Counted from the first letter of the stretch, positions 17,553 to 27,039 are shown. The stretch is DNA of 64,000 bases from Williamsia soli (GCF_017377795.1 NZ_JAFRDR010000003.1:248001-312000), one strand, 5' to 3'. The notes: generated by a model not told the origin, from the sequence alone. Translations and numbers: made by a program.

Positions 17553-18521
17553 ATGACTGAAACAGCGCCGTTCAGCCCCCTTGCTCGTCGATCTGTCTCG
17601 CACGAAATCGTGGATCAGTTGGCGACAAAATACCGCACGTGGGGACAGTGGGGGGCTGACGACGAGCTCGGTAGCGCAAACTACATAACACCCGAGCGGC
17701 TTGTGGCAGCTGCCCAACTCGTCCGCGCGGGGAAGACATTCTCTCTGTCGCTTCCCATGGACGTCACAGGACCCATGCACGGACCTTCCTCGCGCGTCAA
17801 TCCGCAACATCAAATGCTGATGACCGCCCACGATTCTCTTCCCGGCCCGGTTCGCTACAACGACGACGCCGTCTACATGCCGTTGCAGTCGTCGACCCAG
17901 TGGGACTCGCTGGCCCACGTGTTCTACAACGGCGAGGGCTACAACGGACGCGGAATAGACACCGTCGGGGTCGTCTCAGGTGTGAGCGCCAACAGCATCA
18001 CAGCGCTGCGCCGCCACGCGGTGGGCCGCGGCGTACTGCTCGACCTTCCTCGCTTCTACGACCGCGCCACCCTGGAACCCGGCGACTGCATCCAAGCCGA
18101 GGATCTCGAAGCATGCGCACAGGCGCAGGGCGTCGACGTCGGCGAAGGAGACTGGGTGTTGGTCCGGACGGGCCAGATGGCTCAACACCGAGACGCTGGG
18201 TCGTGGGGAGATTACGCAGGTGGTTCGGCTCCGGGCCTGGGCGTGAGTGCAGCGGATTTCTTGTGTTCCCGGCGGGTTGCGGGAGTCGCATCCGACACCT
18301 GGGGACTCGAGGCGTTGCCGTACGAAACCGCCGACCTGCTGTCCCCGCTGCACATCATTCTGCTCGTGAACGCGGGCGTGTACATCGGCGAGATGTGGGA
18401 TCTGGACGACCTCGCCGAGGACTGCGCCGAGGACAAGGTCTTCGAGTTCTTCCTTGCCGCTCCCCCACTGCCGATCACCGGCGCGGTCGCGTCGCCGATC
18501 AATCCGATCGCCATCAAATAG
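17553..18521 (+). CDS. Cyclase/kynurenine-formamidase-like hydrolase
   Basis: This 322-residue protein belongs to the metal-dependent cyclase family (PF04199). It has the metal-site segment STQWDSLAH at 114-122, a subfamily variant of the GTH.D...H motif. Members hydrolyse formylkynurenine, isatin or cyclic diketone-type amide and ester bonds. GGAGAAGG precedes the ATG. It is divergent from the regulator gene across a double operator. A ring- or lactone-opening hydrolase at this point would fit a pathway containing a Baeyer-Villiger enzyme; this is an inference. Confidence 0.8.
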   Translation: MTETAPFSPLARRSVSHEIVDQLATKYRTWGQWGADDELGSANYITPERLVAAAQLVRAGKTFSLSLPMDVTGPMHGPSSRVNPQHQMLMTAHDSLPGPVRYNDDAVYMPLQSSTQWDSLAHVFYNGEGYNGRGIDTVGVVSGVSANSITALRRHAVGRGVLLDLPRFYDRATLEPGDCIQAEDLEACAQAQGVDVGEGDWVLVRTGQMAQHRDAGSWGDYAGGSAPGLGVSAADFLCSRRVAGVASDTWGLEALPYETADLLSPLHIILLVNAGVYIGEMWDLDDLAEDCAEDKVFEFFLAAPPLPITGAVASPINPIAIK

Positions 18522-18545
18522 CGCGAAAGCACCACTCACACAAAC

Positions 18546-18595
18546 GAGGACCCCGGGTATCGATGTGGTCGACCACATCGATACCCGGGGTCCTC
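18546..18595. terminator. 50-bp perfect palindrome, bidirectional terminator
   Basis: Twenty-five bases (18546-18570) are followed directly by their exact reverse complement (18571-18595), with no spacer. It sits 25 bases after the cyclase stop and 79 bases before the stop of the convergent F420 enzyme gene, so a shared terminator is the likely role. Confidence 0.8.
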
Positions 18596-18673
18596 ATGTT
18601 TGGGGCCGGCATGACTTGCGACCGGACCACGTTGTGTTCGTTTGTAACTCGGAGCAGATCTGATCGATGTCGA

Positions 18674-19594
18674 TCAGGCCCGTTGCAGACCCAATGCCTG
18701 CGCCAGTACGCGCAGAGATGGCCTCGGATCGTGCGTGGGGCCATTGCCGGCCACTTGGACCACAACATGATCGGCGCCCGCCTGCAACTGCCTGTTGACC
18801 GCTTCCACTGCTGCATCGAGCGTCCCGAGTCCGATGAGCGCACGCTTGAGCCTGCCGGAGCCTCCGGGGACGAGGTCGTCTTCGGTGAAGCCCTGGCGCA
18901 ACCATGAGTTGCGATAGTTGGGAAAGCGAAGGTAGCTGTCGAGGTGTAGACCTGCGGCAGCATCGATCTCAGCTTCGGATCCCTCAAAGGCCACAGCGTG
19001 CTCGGTGATGACCCACTTGTCATCGCCGAGGATCTCGCGTGTGTTCTGCGTCTGTTCAGGGGTCACCAGATATGGCATCGCACCGTCGGCGGCCTCCCCC
19101 GACAACGCAATCATCTTCGGCCCCAACGCGGCCAGGATCCGCGGCGGACGACCGACCTCCTTTTCGACGAACGCCGGTAGATCCGCCATCTCCGCCAGGT
19201 AACCGCGCATCGCGGCAAGTGGTTTGGGCACTTCCAACCCGAACCGGCGCTGGAGTCCCACAGCATGGCTGACGCCCAAACCGAGAATGAACCGGCCTGG
19301 GTACACAGCAGCGAGAGTCCTGGCACCGGCCTCGGCAATCGATGCATGGCGCGCAAAGATGTTCATGATGCCGGTACCGACAACAAGGCGCTCAGTCGCC
19401 GGCAGGAGCGCTGCCGCGAGCGTGATGGAGTCCTTGCCGCCACTCTCGGGATAGAAGAACGAACCGAAGCCCAGATCTTCTATCTCCCGCGCAACAGCTT
19501 GTACCTGGGGCGTCGGCCAGTGATCGTTGGCCCAGAAAACCCCGACCTTCGAACCGAAGTCGATCTGTGGCCGTGGTGCCGGCGTCTCAGGCAT
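18674..19594 (-). CDS. F420-dependent luciferase-like oxidoreductase
   Basis: The 306-residue TIM-barrel protein resembles the actinobacterial F420-dependent LLM families (TIGR03620-like). Evidence includes GVFWANDHW near the start, a VGTGIMNIFARH strand, and YPGRFILGLGVSHA, the loop that contacts the deazaflavin phosphate. It would oxidise an alcohol or reduce a carbonyl or alkene with F420. Its start overlaps the acyl-CoA synthetase stop by eight bases. It is the last gene of the BVMO/crotonase/synthetase operon. Confidence 0.8.
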   Translation of the reverse strand: MPETPAPRPQIDFGSKVGVFWANDHWPTPQVQAVAREIEDLGFGSFFYPESGGKDSITLAAALLPATERLVVGTGIMNIFARHASIAEAGARTLAAVYPGRFILGLGVSHAVGLQRRFGLEVPKPLAAMRGYLAEMADLPAFVEKEVGRPPRILAALGPKMIALSGEAADGAMPYLVTPEQTQNTREILGDDKWVITEHAVAFEGSEAEIDAAAGLHLDSYLRFPNYRNSWLRQGFTEDDLVPGGSGRLKRALIGLGTLDAAVEAVNRQLQAGADHVVVQVAGNGPTHDPRPSLRVLAQALGLQRA

Positions 19595-21158
19595 CGACCC
19601 GGCTCTCGATCAGAGTACGCAACCGACGCTTATCCGGCTTTCCCGAACCCAGCCAAGGGATCTCGTCGGTGTCCATGAGGAACCACGACGTGGGGACCTT
19701 GTACTTCGACAACTTGCCTGCGGCGTACTCGGCAAGGGTTTCGGTCGTCGGCTCGGTACCGGGCGCCGCCACCACAACGGCAGTCACCTCTTCGCCGCGC
19801 TGTGGGTGCACTGTTCCGAACACAAGGCAGTGCAAGACGGATTCGTGAGCCTCGATCGCCACCTCGACCTCGCGCGGTGACACGTTGGCGCCCGAGGCCT
19901 TGATCAACTCGGAGTAACGGCCCACGTAGAACGGGCGCGGATCGCCTTCGATCATGACCACGCGATCGGCCGAGTGATACCAACCGTCTGCGTCCAGGAT
20001 TTCCCAGCGCTCGCGACCGTAGTAACCGAGCATCAGACCGGGACCACGCACACAGAGTTCGCCCTCTTCGCCGGAGGCGACCGTCAGACCGGTCTCCGGG
20101 TCGATCACCTTGAGCTCCACATCGGCGAAAGTGCCCATGGTCTCGCTCATCGAGCGATGCGCTGAGAGTCCGGGAATGGGAACGTTTGCGGTGGCGACGT
20201 CGGCCGGCCCACTGGTCACGGCCGGCGCCGAAGAGAGATCGCGGGTCGCGAAGCCGGGGTGAGCGCGGATCGATTGCATGACGGTAGGCCAGCCGATCAC
20301 GGACGTCCCGCGTTCACGCTCGAGCAGCTCGAGCGCCTCGCCGGCGTTGAACTTCGGCATGATGAGCAATGTCAGGGGCGAAAGCAGCGCGGTGGCGATC
20401 GTCAGCACACCTCCCACCCAGAAGAAGGGCATCCCGCAGATTGCCTTGGCCGGCAGACCATGAGCATCGGCTGCCATCATCGCGGGCACTGTCGCGCAGT
20501 CCCGAAGGACCGACCCGTGTGAATGGACGACGCCCTTGGGGTCAGCGCTGGATCCCGACGTATAGACCACCACGGCTGCATCACCGGGTTTGACCTGTTG
20601 CTCGACGAGTTCAAGCAATTCCCGATCGGGGTCGCCGGGCGCCGGGTCCGCGTAGAGATCGAACGACTCAGACCATGGCCTGGTCGTCGTGCCGTGAATC
20701 CACACCCTGCGAAGATACGGAGCTTCGGTGAGACGCAGGGTTGGCTCCGACGCGTCTGTCAAACCTGGCAGTGCACGTTCGAGGAATTCCTCCACGTCTT
20801 TGCCGACCACCGTACGGCTCGTGATCAGGACGTCGATGTCGCCGAGAAAGATCACCCTCCCTAGTTCGGCGGGCGAGTAGATCGTGCTGAAACCCTCGAC
20901 CAGAGCGCCGATGCGAGTTGCAGCAAGCCACGTGACGATGAACTCGTGCGTGTAGGACTCGAAAATACCGACACGCGTTCCCTTGCCGATGCCGCGCGCC
21001 AGCATGCGACGGGCAAGCTTCGCCGATGCCTCTTCGACCTCTCGGTACGTCATGCGGCGATCCAACGACACAACGAAGTCGGTGTCACCGTGCCGTTCGA
21101 CAGAGTGCTTCAACGCCTCAGGAATCGTTGCCTGATAGCCGAGGTCGATAGAAGTCAT
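19587..21158 (-). CDS. AMP-binding acyl-CoA synthetase
   Basis: The 523-residue protein carries the ATP loop YTSGSSADPKG (199-209), the hinge region GWYHSADRV, and the C-terminal catalytic lysine in LGSGKPDKRRL (about Lys507). It activates a carboxylic acid to its CoA thioester via an acyl-adenylate. The expected YG.TE motif reads MSETMG. The start ATG shares one base with the stop of the crotonase gene (TGATG), so they are translationally coupled; the longer upstream frame is discounted. Position after a Baeyer-Villiger gene suggests it activates an acid derived from lactone opening. Confidence 0.85.
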   Translation of the reverse strand: MTSIDLGYQATIPEALKHSVERHGDTDFVVSLDRRMTYREVEEASAKLARRMLARGIGKGTRVGIFESYTHEFIVTWLAATRIGALVEGFSTIYSPAELGRVIFLGDIDVLITSRTVVGKDVEEFLERALPGLTDASEPTLRLTEAPYLRRVWIHGTTTRPWSESFDLYADPAPGDPDRELLELVEQQVKPGDAAVVVYTSGSSADPKGVVHSHGSVLRDCATVPAMMAADAHGLPAKAICGMPFFWVGGVLTIATALLSPLTLLIMPKFNAGEALELLERERGTSVIGWPTVMQSIRAHPGFATRDLSSAPAVTSGPADVATANVPIPGLSAHRSMSETMGTFADVELKVIDPETGLTVASGEEGELCVRGPGLMLGYYGRERWEILDADGWYHSADRVVMIEGDPRPFYVGRYSELIKASGANVSPREVEVAIEAHESVLHCLVFGTVHPQRGEEVTAVVVAAPGTEPTTETLAEYAAGKLSKYKVPTSWFLMDTDEIPWLGSGKPDKRRLRTLIESRVDA

Positions 21159-22099
21159 CACGGGTGATCCTTTCCTGCTGCCGGAGCCGGTGAACTCTTG
21201 GCGCGTACGCTGTCTTTCTCTGCCAACACGATTGGCGGTGCATCCTGCCAAGGCTTGATTCCGTGCGCCTCGTCCCCGACTCCCCACCCGTGACTACTGA
21301 TCTGCGCCCAATACGCGTGCTGGAACTGGTGCAGACTGAACGACGCCGCAAGAGAGTTGCTGAAACCCATGTTGTCGACAGTTTGGTTGACCGACTCCTT
21401 GACCAGCATCGCAGTCATCGTGGGCACCTCGACGATTCGCCGGGCGAAGTCAATTGTCGATTGCTCCAACACATCTCGAGGGAAAACCTTCGTCACCATT
21501 CCGAGGCGGTATGCCTCGTCGGCATCGATCGCATCACCCGTCAGCATCAATTCCTTGGTCTTGCGAGGACCGAACTCCCAGGGATGCGCAAAGTACTCGA
21601 CGCCGCACATGCCCAGCCGAGTGCCGACCACGTCGGCGAATTGCGTGTCATCGGCGGCGATGATCAGGTCACACGCCCACGCGAGCATGAGCCCGCCCGC
21701 GTAGACCGGACCCTGTACCGACGCAATCGTGATCTTGCGCAGGTCCCGCCACCGCTTGATGTTCTCGAAGAAGTAGTGCCACTCTTGCAGGAATGTCTGC
21801 TCCGAGCCTTCCCGGGTCCCACCGTTGATCTGGTAGGACCGGTGCATGGTGGGGCCCGGAGTCTGCTCGGCCACAGTAGCTTTCGATCCGAGATCATGTC
21901 CCGACGAAAAGGTGTCACCGGCACCTCGGAGTACGACGACACGCACGCCGTCATCTTCTTCGGCTGCGGTGAATGCTTCACCCAACTCCACCAGCAGTCC
22001 GCGGTTTTGAGCATTCTTCTGCCTGGGACGGTTGAGGGTGATCAGCGCAATAGAACCTTCATCGATCAATTCATACTCGATGAATTCGAAGTCTGTCAT
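21158..22099 (-). CDS. Crotonase-superfamily protein lacking both catalytic glutamates
   Basis: The 313-residue protein has the crotonase fold: SSGHDLGSKA for CoA binding and YAGGLMLAWACD for the oxyanion hole. At the two positions of the hydratase glutamates it has methionine (GGLML instead of GGCEL) and glycine (DVVGTRLG instead of PE..LG). Classical enoyl-CoA hydratase chemistry is therefore doubtful; isomerase, hydrolase or C-C lyase activity is possible. GGAAAGG precedes the ATG. It lies between the BVMO and the synthetase in one operon. Confidence 0.75.
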   Translation of the reverse strand: MTDFEFIEYELIDEGSIALITLNRPRQKNAQNRGLLVELGEAFTAAEEDDGVRVVVLRGAGDTFSSGHDLGSKATVAEQTPGPTMHRSYQINGGTREGSEQTFLQEWHYFFENIKRWRDLRKITIASVQGPVYAGGLMLAWACDLIIAADDTQFADVVGTRLGMCGVEYFAHPWEFGPRKTKELMLTGDAIDADEAYRLGMVTKVFPRDVLEQSTIDFARRIVEVPTMTAMLVKESVNQTVDNMGFSNSLAASFSLHQFQHAYWAQISSHGWGVGDEAHGIKPWQDAPPIVLAEKDSVRAKSSPAPAAGKDHP

Positions 22100-22160
22100 T
22101 GTTCAGACCTTTCCGTTCGGTACATACAGACGGCGGATTCGCGGGGTCGCACAGCGACCG

Positions 22161-23831
22161 CTACGACGCCTGCGCGGAGCGATCCGGACCCAGCTCGTAC
22201 GGGTCCAGATCCTTCAGGGCATTCTCTAGAGCCTCATGGTAGGCGCTGAACCCACCTGCATAAGAAACAACCTGCCGCTTCTTGCCTTTCACGTTCGCAC
22301 TCATCCACCAGCTGTCAGCTGTGGGATACAGGGTGCCGGCAATCGCCTCATCGCAGGCTCTGGCCCAGGCTGCCTGAGCCTCTTTGGTGGGCTCGATCCA
22401 CTGTGCGTCTCGCGCTTCGGCTGCCCTGATGACGTCTGCAATGAACCGATTCTGGGCATTCGCCAGAAGTGGCGGCGAGAAGAATGCACTCGGGCTCTGC
22501 ATACCGTTGACGAAGAACATGTTGGGGAACCCGTGGGTGGTGATACCGAGATGCGCCTCGACGCCGTCGGCCCATTCGTTCTTCAGACGCAAACCGTCCC
22601 GGCCCCTGATGTCGATACGAAGCAATCCACCGGATCCAGCGTCGAACCCGGTCGCAGCAACGATGACGTCGAGCTCGTGTTCGACGCCGCTGGCGAGTTT
22701 GATACCACGCTCTGTGATCTCGGCGATGGGATCTGACCTGACGTCGATCAACGACACGTTGTCGCGATTGAAGGCTTCGTAGTAGCCGTCTTCGCCACAA
22801 GGCCGTCGGAGCAGCGGCCCGTGATTCTTCGGAATCAGCAGCTCGGCGACCTCAGGGTCCCTGACCACGTTCCGGATCTGACGTTCGCAGAAGTCACGGA
22901 GCAGGTCGTTGGCTTCCTTCGTGACCGCCAAATCGGTGTAACTGGCGGCAACGTTGAGGCCGCCCGTCCGCCAGCGCTCAGAGAACTCGTGTTCGCGCTC
23001 CTCCGCTGTGACCTCGAGGACCGACTTCGTGGGTGCGTTGCGCAACTTGAAGTCCACCAGGACCACACCGTAACCGGGCTGCTCGTGCTCTTCTTGCCGA
23101 ATCTTCGCGTAGTTCTCTTTGACGAACCGCTCGTAGTCCTCGGGCATCGTCATGTCGATGATCGGGAAGGCCCAGTTGGCGGTGCGCTGGAAGACGTTCA
23201 AGTGCTCGACCTGCTCGGCAAGTTTGGGAACCAGCTGTACGGCGGTCGCGGCCGAACCGATCACCCCGACCTTCTTGCCCTCGACCGATACGTCGGTTTT
23301 CCACTGACCGGTGTGCAGCAGCTCGCCCTTGAACTTGTCGAATCCAGGCACGTCGGGCCAGTTGGGAGCCGACAAGAAGCCGGTCGCCATCACGCAGTTC
23401 TTTGCGTAATAAACGTCTCCGCTTTCGGTTTCAACTTCCCAAATCGCCTTCTCCTGGTCGAACTGGGCTCGAGCGACGTACGAATCGAAGATCATATCGT
23501 CGCGCAGTTCGAGCTTGTCCGTCACCCAGTTGAGGTACTGTTCGACTTCTTCCTGCGCCGCATAGCGCCGGGACCATTTCCATTCCTGCTGGATCTCGTC
23601 GGAGAAGCCATAGGAGTACTCCAGGCTCTCGATGTCGACACGTGCGCCGGGATAGCGGTTCCAGTACCACGTCCCGCCGACGCCGGAACCGGCCTCCAGC
23701 AACTTGACGGAGAACCCGGCGGAACGGTAAACGTGCAGCGCGTTTATCCCTCCGAATCCGGCTCCAACCACCAGAACGTCGAGCAGGTTCTCGGGTGTTT
23801 CGGCACGTGTCCCAGCTTCGAATGTATTCAT
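22161..23831 (-). CDS. Baeyer-Villiger monooxygenase (type I, FAD/NADPH)
   Basis: The 556-residue flavoprotein has the FAD loop GAGFGG at 23-28, GGTWYWNRYPGARVD, the BVMO fingerprint FKGELLHTGQW (FxGxxxHxxxW), and a second nucleotide loop GVIGSAATA. It should insert one oxygen next to a ketone, giving an ester or lactone. GAAAGGAAG precedes the ATG. It heads an operon with a crotonase, an acyl-CoA synthetase and an F420 enzyme. A double operator lies about 390 bases upstream. Cyclic or long-chain ketone substrates are both possible. Confidence 0.9.
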   Translation of the reverse strand: MNTFEAGTRAETPENLLDVLVVGAGFGGINALHVYRSAGFSVKLLEAGSGVGGTWYWNRYPGARVDIESLEYSYGFSDEIQQEWKWSRRYAAQEEVEQYLNWVTDKLELRDDMIFDSYVARAQFDQEKAIWEVETESGDVYYAKNCVMATGFLSAPNWPDVPGFDKFKGELLHTGQWKTDVSVEGKKVGVIGSAATAVQLVPKLAEQVEHLNVFQRTANWAFPIIDMTMPEDYERFVKENYAKIRQEEHEQPGYGVVLVDFKLRNAPTKSVLEVTAEEREHEFSERWRTGGLNVAASYTDLAVTKEANDLLRDFCERQIRNVVRDPEVAELLIPKNHGPLLRRPCGEDGYYEAFNRDNVSLIDVRSDPIAEITERGIKLASGVEHELDVIVAATGFDAGSGGLLRIDIRGRDGLRLKNEWADGVEAHLGITTHGFPNMFFVNGMQSPSAFFSPPLLANAQNRFIADVIRAAEARDAQWIEPTKEAQAAWARACDEAIAGTLYPTADSWWMSANVKGKKRQVVSYAGGFSAYHEALENALKDLDPYELGPDRSAQAS

Positions 23832-24419
23832 TGCTTCCTTTCGCTATTTCGCACTTTGACGTTGGGGAGCCACCACAGAACAGGCAGCTCTTGCGATCTC
23901 GGGTAATGCATCCGCAATGCCGTTGCGGTGGGACCATGGGGCGCAGTCGGCGACGCGAGGGAGGCCTGCCCGTCTCACATCACCTGCTCGAGACGGATCC
24001 TTCAGGGTCAACGGGCCGCGGGGGTACTGGCACAGGGCAGGATCGACGACACTGCATGCGCCCTCTTGCAGTCGGTGCGACTGCCGAGCCCGGGGCCACG
24101 AACACCTCACTGAGGCACCTCTTCTGATCGGATTCTGACGCCCGGGCGCATCGCACTCAGCGCAAGCAAGAAACCTTCTTGATGATCTGTGACTACGGTA
24201 ACAGTGATCGGTCCGATATGACAATAGTCAGACATTTAAACTTACCAACCGCGCCACATCTGCACCTCGACCCAGGATGCAGACGTGGAACGTGCGGTCA
24301 GCAGACGAAAGCCGTGCGACAACGGCGCCTCCCAGGCGCCGTCGCGATCCCAACGTCAGTCAGGACCCGTTCAGCCTCGGCGGATACACGACACACCGTC
24401 CGCGAAGCAGGTCCGCCGC
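23832..24419. other. 588-base non-coding gap with operator
   Basis: No frame here has a ribosome binding site plus recognisable protein features on either strand. The only clear signal is the paired palindrome at 24207-24237. The BVMO operon therefore seems to have either a leader of a few hundred bases or an additional promoter nearer its start. Confidence 0.5.
24207..24237. promoter_or_regulatory. Candidate double GntR/FCD operator of the BVMO operon
   Basis: AATAGTCAGACATTT (24223-24237) is one of the best matches to the palindrome. ATCGGTCCGATATGA (24207-24221) is a weaker copy with a centre 16 bp away. Confidence 0.65.
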
Positions 24420-25325
24420 TTACGACGCAGAAAGGAGATCACTCAGCGCGACAACTTCTGCAGCGATCCGCACGTCAGCCGCATCGATCATCTTTCCCTC
24501 GACCGCAACGGCGCCCGATCCTGCACGTATGGCTTCCTCGTAGGTCTCACAGATCAGCCTGGCGCGGTCTGCTTCGCCTCGCGTGGGAGTGAAGGCGGCG
24601 TTGGCGGCCTCGATCTGTGACGGATGGATCACCCACTTACCGGCGAAACCCGACGCACGAGAAAGCCGAGCCTCCTCGGCGAAGCCACCCAGATCCCTGA
24701 AGTCGGCATAAGGCCCATCGATCGGGATCGCGCCGGCAGCCCGCGCAGCAACCACGATCGACTGCCGCGCGAATGTCGCGTGGGCCTTCTCGGCATCTGC
24801 CGCCCCGGGGCCGGGCAGAATGGCCCTCAGCGAGGCCGCGTAGTCACCCGGGCCGAACGTCACCGTTTCCAGCCGAGGTGACGCATTCGAAATATGCGAG
24901 ATGTTGACCACTGCGGCCGCTTCTTCGATCAGTACCTCGAGACCGATCGAGTGTTGCGATTCGAGCTCGACATGATCGAGTACTGCCGAAACGAACTGAA
25001 CGTCGGCGGCGCTCCTGACCTTCGGGATGACCACAACGTCGAGCTTTGCTCCCGCGGCACGAGCAACCGTCAGCAGGTCGTCCAGGACCCAGGGAGTACC
25101 GACCGAATTGACGCGTACGCCAATTACTTTGCGGCCCCAGTCGAGGTCACCGATCGCGGCACAGGCAGCGACGCGCGCCGAAGACTTCTCACCGACAGCA
25201 ACCGAATCCTCCAGATCGAGGATTACATAGTCGGCCGCCGACGACGCGGCCTTCGCGAGCATCCGATCATTCGAAGCCGGAGTGGTGAGCACACTTCGAC
25301 GCAGCCGCGCTGGAGGCGTGAGCAT
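24420..25325 (-). CDS. CitE-like acyl-CoA lyase
   Basis: The 301-residue protein is a CitE/malyl-CoA lyase-like TIM barrel. It has LDLEDSVAVGEKSSAR (metal and CoA site), IGVRVNS, VIPKVRS and a C-terminal KWVIHPSQI segment. Such lyases split a 3-hydroxy-acyl-CoA, for example citramalyl-, methylmalyl- or malyl-CoA, into a 2-oxo acid and a shorter acyl-CoA. Its ATG shares one base with the stop of the CoA-transferase gene. It ends a six-gene coupled operon whose other members fit activation, dehydrogenation and hydration of a C5-like dicarboxylate. Confidence 0.8.
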   Translation of the reverse strand: MLTPPARLRRSVLTTPASNDRMLAKAASSAADYVILDLEDSVAVGEKSSARVAACAAIGDLDWGRKVIGVRVNSVGTPWVLDDLLTVARAAGAKLDVVVIPKVRSAADVQFVSAVLDHVELESQHSIGLEVLIEEAAAVVNISHISNASPRLETVTFGPGDYAASLRAILPGPGAADAEKAHATFARQSIVVAARAAGAIPIDGPYADFRDLGGFAEEARLSRASGFAGKWVIHPSQIEAANAAFTPTRGEADRARLICETYEEAIRAGSGAVAVEGKMIDAADVRIAAEVVALSDLLSAS

Positions 25326-26515
25326 CAGACGACGATCTCCCCCGCGCGCAGCTTTTCGATGGCTTCGGGATCGAGGCCGATCTCAGCCAAAATCGAGTCC
25401 GTGTGCTCGCCGAGCAGCGGTGGCCCGAGCTCGTTCACGCTGTCGAGCGACGAGAAACTCGGGGCGAAATCGAAAACCTTGACAGGGCCGACCGCGCTGT
25501 CGATTTCCTTGACCAGCTTGCGATGCTTCAGGCGGGGGTGCTCCAGTGCTTCGTCGAACTCGTTGTAGGCACCGGAAGGTATCCCGAACTCGTGGAAACG
25601 CTCCAGCCAATAGCTCTGCGGCTGCGCAGCCATGGCATCGACCACAATCTTTTGCAGCTCGTCTTTATTCTGCAGCCGGAGTCCGTTACTGGAGTAATCC
25701 GGGTGATCGATCAGTTCGGGCAGACTCATCGCTTCGCAGAAACGGCGCCATTGGTCGTGACTGCCTGCACCTGCAGCGATGACGACACCCTTGTCGTCGC
25801 CCGCCTGATACACCCCATACGGGAACATCGTGTGGTGGTTCAGGCCCACACGGCCCGGATTTCTGCCCTGATACCAGGCCATATAGGGGAAGTAGCCGGT
25901 CCAGGTCATGACGGCGTCGAAGAGAGCGAGGTCGATTGTCTGGCCCTCACCGGTGCGTTCGCGGTGATATAGGCATTCCAGAATCGAGATCGTCGCGTAC
26001 ATGGAACCGGAGATGTCGGCGACGGAGACGCTGAGCTTGGCGGGTTCCGCTTCGGTGCCGTTCGTGCTGATCAAGCCCGATTCGGCTTGAATGATCAGAT
26101 CGAGTGCCGCGCGGTCCGCTGAGGGGCCCGTTTGTCCGAATCCGCTGATGTGGCAGATGATCAGGTCGTCTTTGACGGAACGGAGCCGGTCGTCGTCGAG
26201 GCCCCAGCCGGCCAAGGTACCCGGCACGAAGTTCTCGATCACGACGTCCGCGTCGGCTAGTAGCCGCAGAAGAATGTCCACGCCTTCTTCCGAGCGGAGG
26301 TTCAGAGCGATGCTCTCCTTACCCGGGTTGACCCAGACGTGGCCCGAGCACATGCCGTTGACGTAGTCGTCCCAGTGGCGGATGAGGTCACCGCCTTGAG
26401 GGCGCTCGACTTTGATCACCCGTGCGCCCATCTGAGAGAGCAGCCGTGTACTCATCGGCCCCGAGACGCCCTGCGTCAGGTCGACGACTTTGATTCCGTG
26501 CAATGCAGAGTTCAT
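25325..26515 (-). CDS. CaiB/BaiF class III CoA-transferase
   Basis: The 396-residue protein shows the family start GIKVVDLTQGVSGP, the segment GARVIKVERPQGGD, VWVNPGKESIALNL, and GEGQTIDLALFDAV near the catalytic aspartate. It moves CoA from a donor such as succinyl-CoA to an acid. Its ATG shares one base with the preceding MaoC stop (TGATG); the longer upstream frame is discounted. In itaconate and mesaconate pathways a transferase of this class works with a MaoC hydratase and a CitE lyase, as arranged here. Confidence 0.85.
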   Translation of the reverse strand: MNSALHGIKVVDLTQGVSGPMSTRLLSQMGARVIKVERPQGGDLIRHWDDYVNGMCSGHVWVNPGKESIALNLRSEEGVDILLRLLADADVVIENFVPGTLAGWGLDDDRLRSVKDDLIICHISGFGQTGPSADRAALDLIIQAESGLISTNGTEAEPAKLSVSVADISGSMYATISILECLYHRERTGEGQTIDLALFDAVMTWTGYFPYMAWYQGRNPGRVGLNHHTMFPYGVYQAGDDKGVVIAAGAGSHDQWRRFCEAMSLPELIDHPDYSSNGLRLQNKDELQKIVVDAMAAQPQSYWLERFHEFGIPSGAYNEFDEALEHPRLKHRKLVKEIDSAVGPVKVFDFAPSFSSLDSVNELGPPLLGEHTDSILAEIGLDPEAIEKLRAGEIVV

Positions 26516-27039
26516 CAGTGTTTTCCTTCGGTGGTGCGCACGGGACGTCGCTTGATCGAGACGGTGCGGATGCCTTCGACGACCGGGACGTCGTCTCCCT
26601 TGCGGCCGTGAAATCGATACGTGAGCAGGCCGGCGTTTTCGCGGTTCCCGTCCGGTGACAGCTCGAGAATTTCGCTCCTGGCGCGGAGGGTGTCGCCCTC
26701 GAACACGGGATTGTGCAGACGAACCCCTGTCAGCCCGACATCGGCGACAGCGTTCTCGGACAGATCCTCGGAGGTGAGTCCGATGACCACCGCGATCGTG
26801 ACCGCGCCCATGACCAAGCGCTCTTCGAACCGACCGTCCATGAGTCCGTGGGCATAGGGAAGATTGAAATGTGCTTCGGCAGTGTTGAGCGTCGTATGGG
26901 TGATCCATAGATTGTCGACATTGTCGATGGTTCGACCGCGGGCGTGGTCGAACACCGTACCGACAGTGAAATCCTCGAAGAAGTTCTCACTGCCGGTGAC
27001 GAAAGACAGATCCCATGCCTTGGGAGGTGCCGCGCTCAT
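26515..27039 (-). CDS. MaoC-like dehydratase/hydratase, His-containing
   Basis: The 174-residue hot-dog protein has FFEDFTVG near the start and HTTLNTAEAHFN, where the histidine aligns with the catalytic His of mesaconyl-CoA and itaconyl-CoA hydratase relatives and asparagine replaces the aspartate, as in that branch. It probably hydrates an unsaturated acyl-CoA. Its start overlaps the acyl-CoA dehydrogenase stop by four bases. A second MaoC protein in the same operon lacks this histidine, so the two may pair. Confidence 0.75.
   Translation of the reverse strand: MSAAPPKAWDLSFVTGSENFFEDFTVGTVFDHARGRTIDNVDNLWITHTTLNTAEAHFNLPYAHGLMDGRFEERLVMGAVTIAVVIGLTSEDLSENAVADVGLTGVRLHNPVFEGDTLRARSEILELSPDGNRENAGLLTYRFHGRKGDDVPVVEGIRTVSIKRRPVRTTEGKH

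Noticed and set aside
23844-24224. A 126-residue minus-strand frame between the BVMO and CitE genes
   Set aside because: No ribosome binding site, no recognisable domain, and a composition like antisense translation; it also covers the operator.
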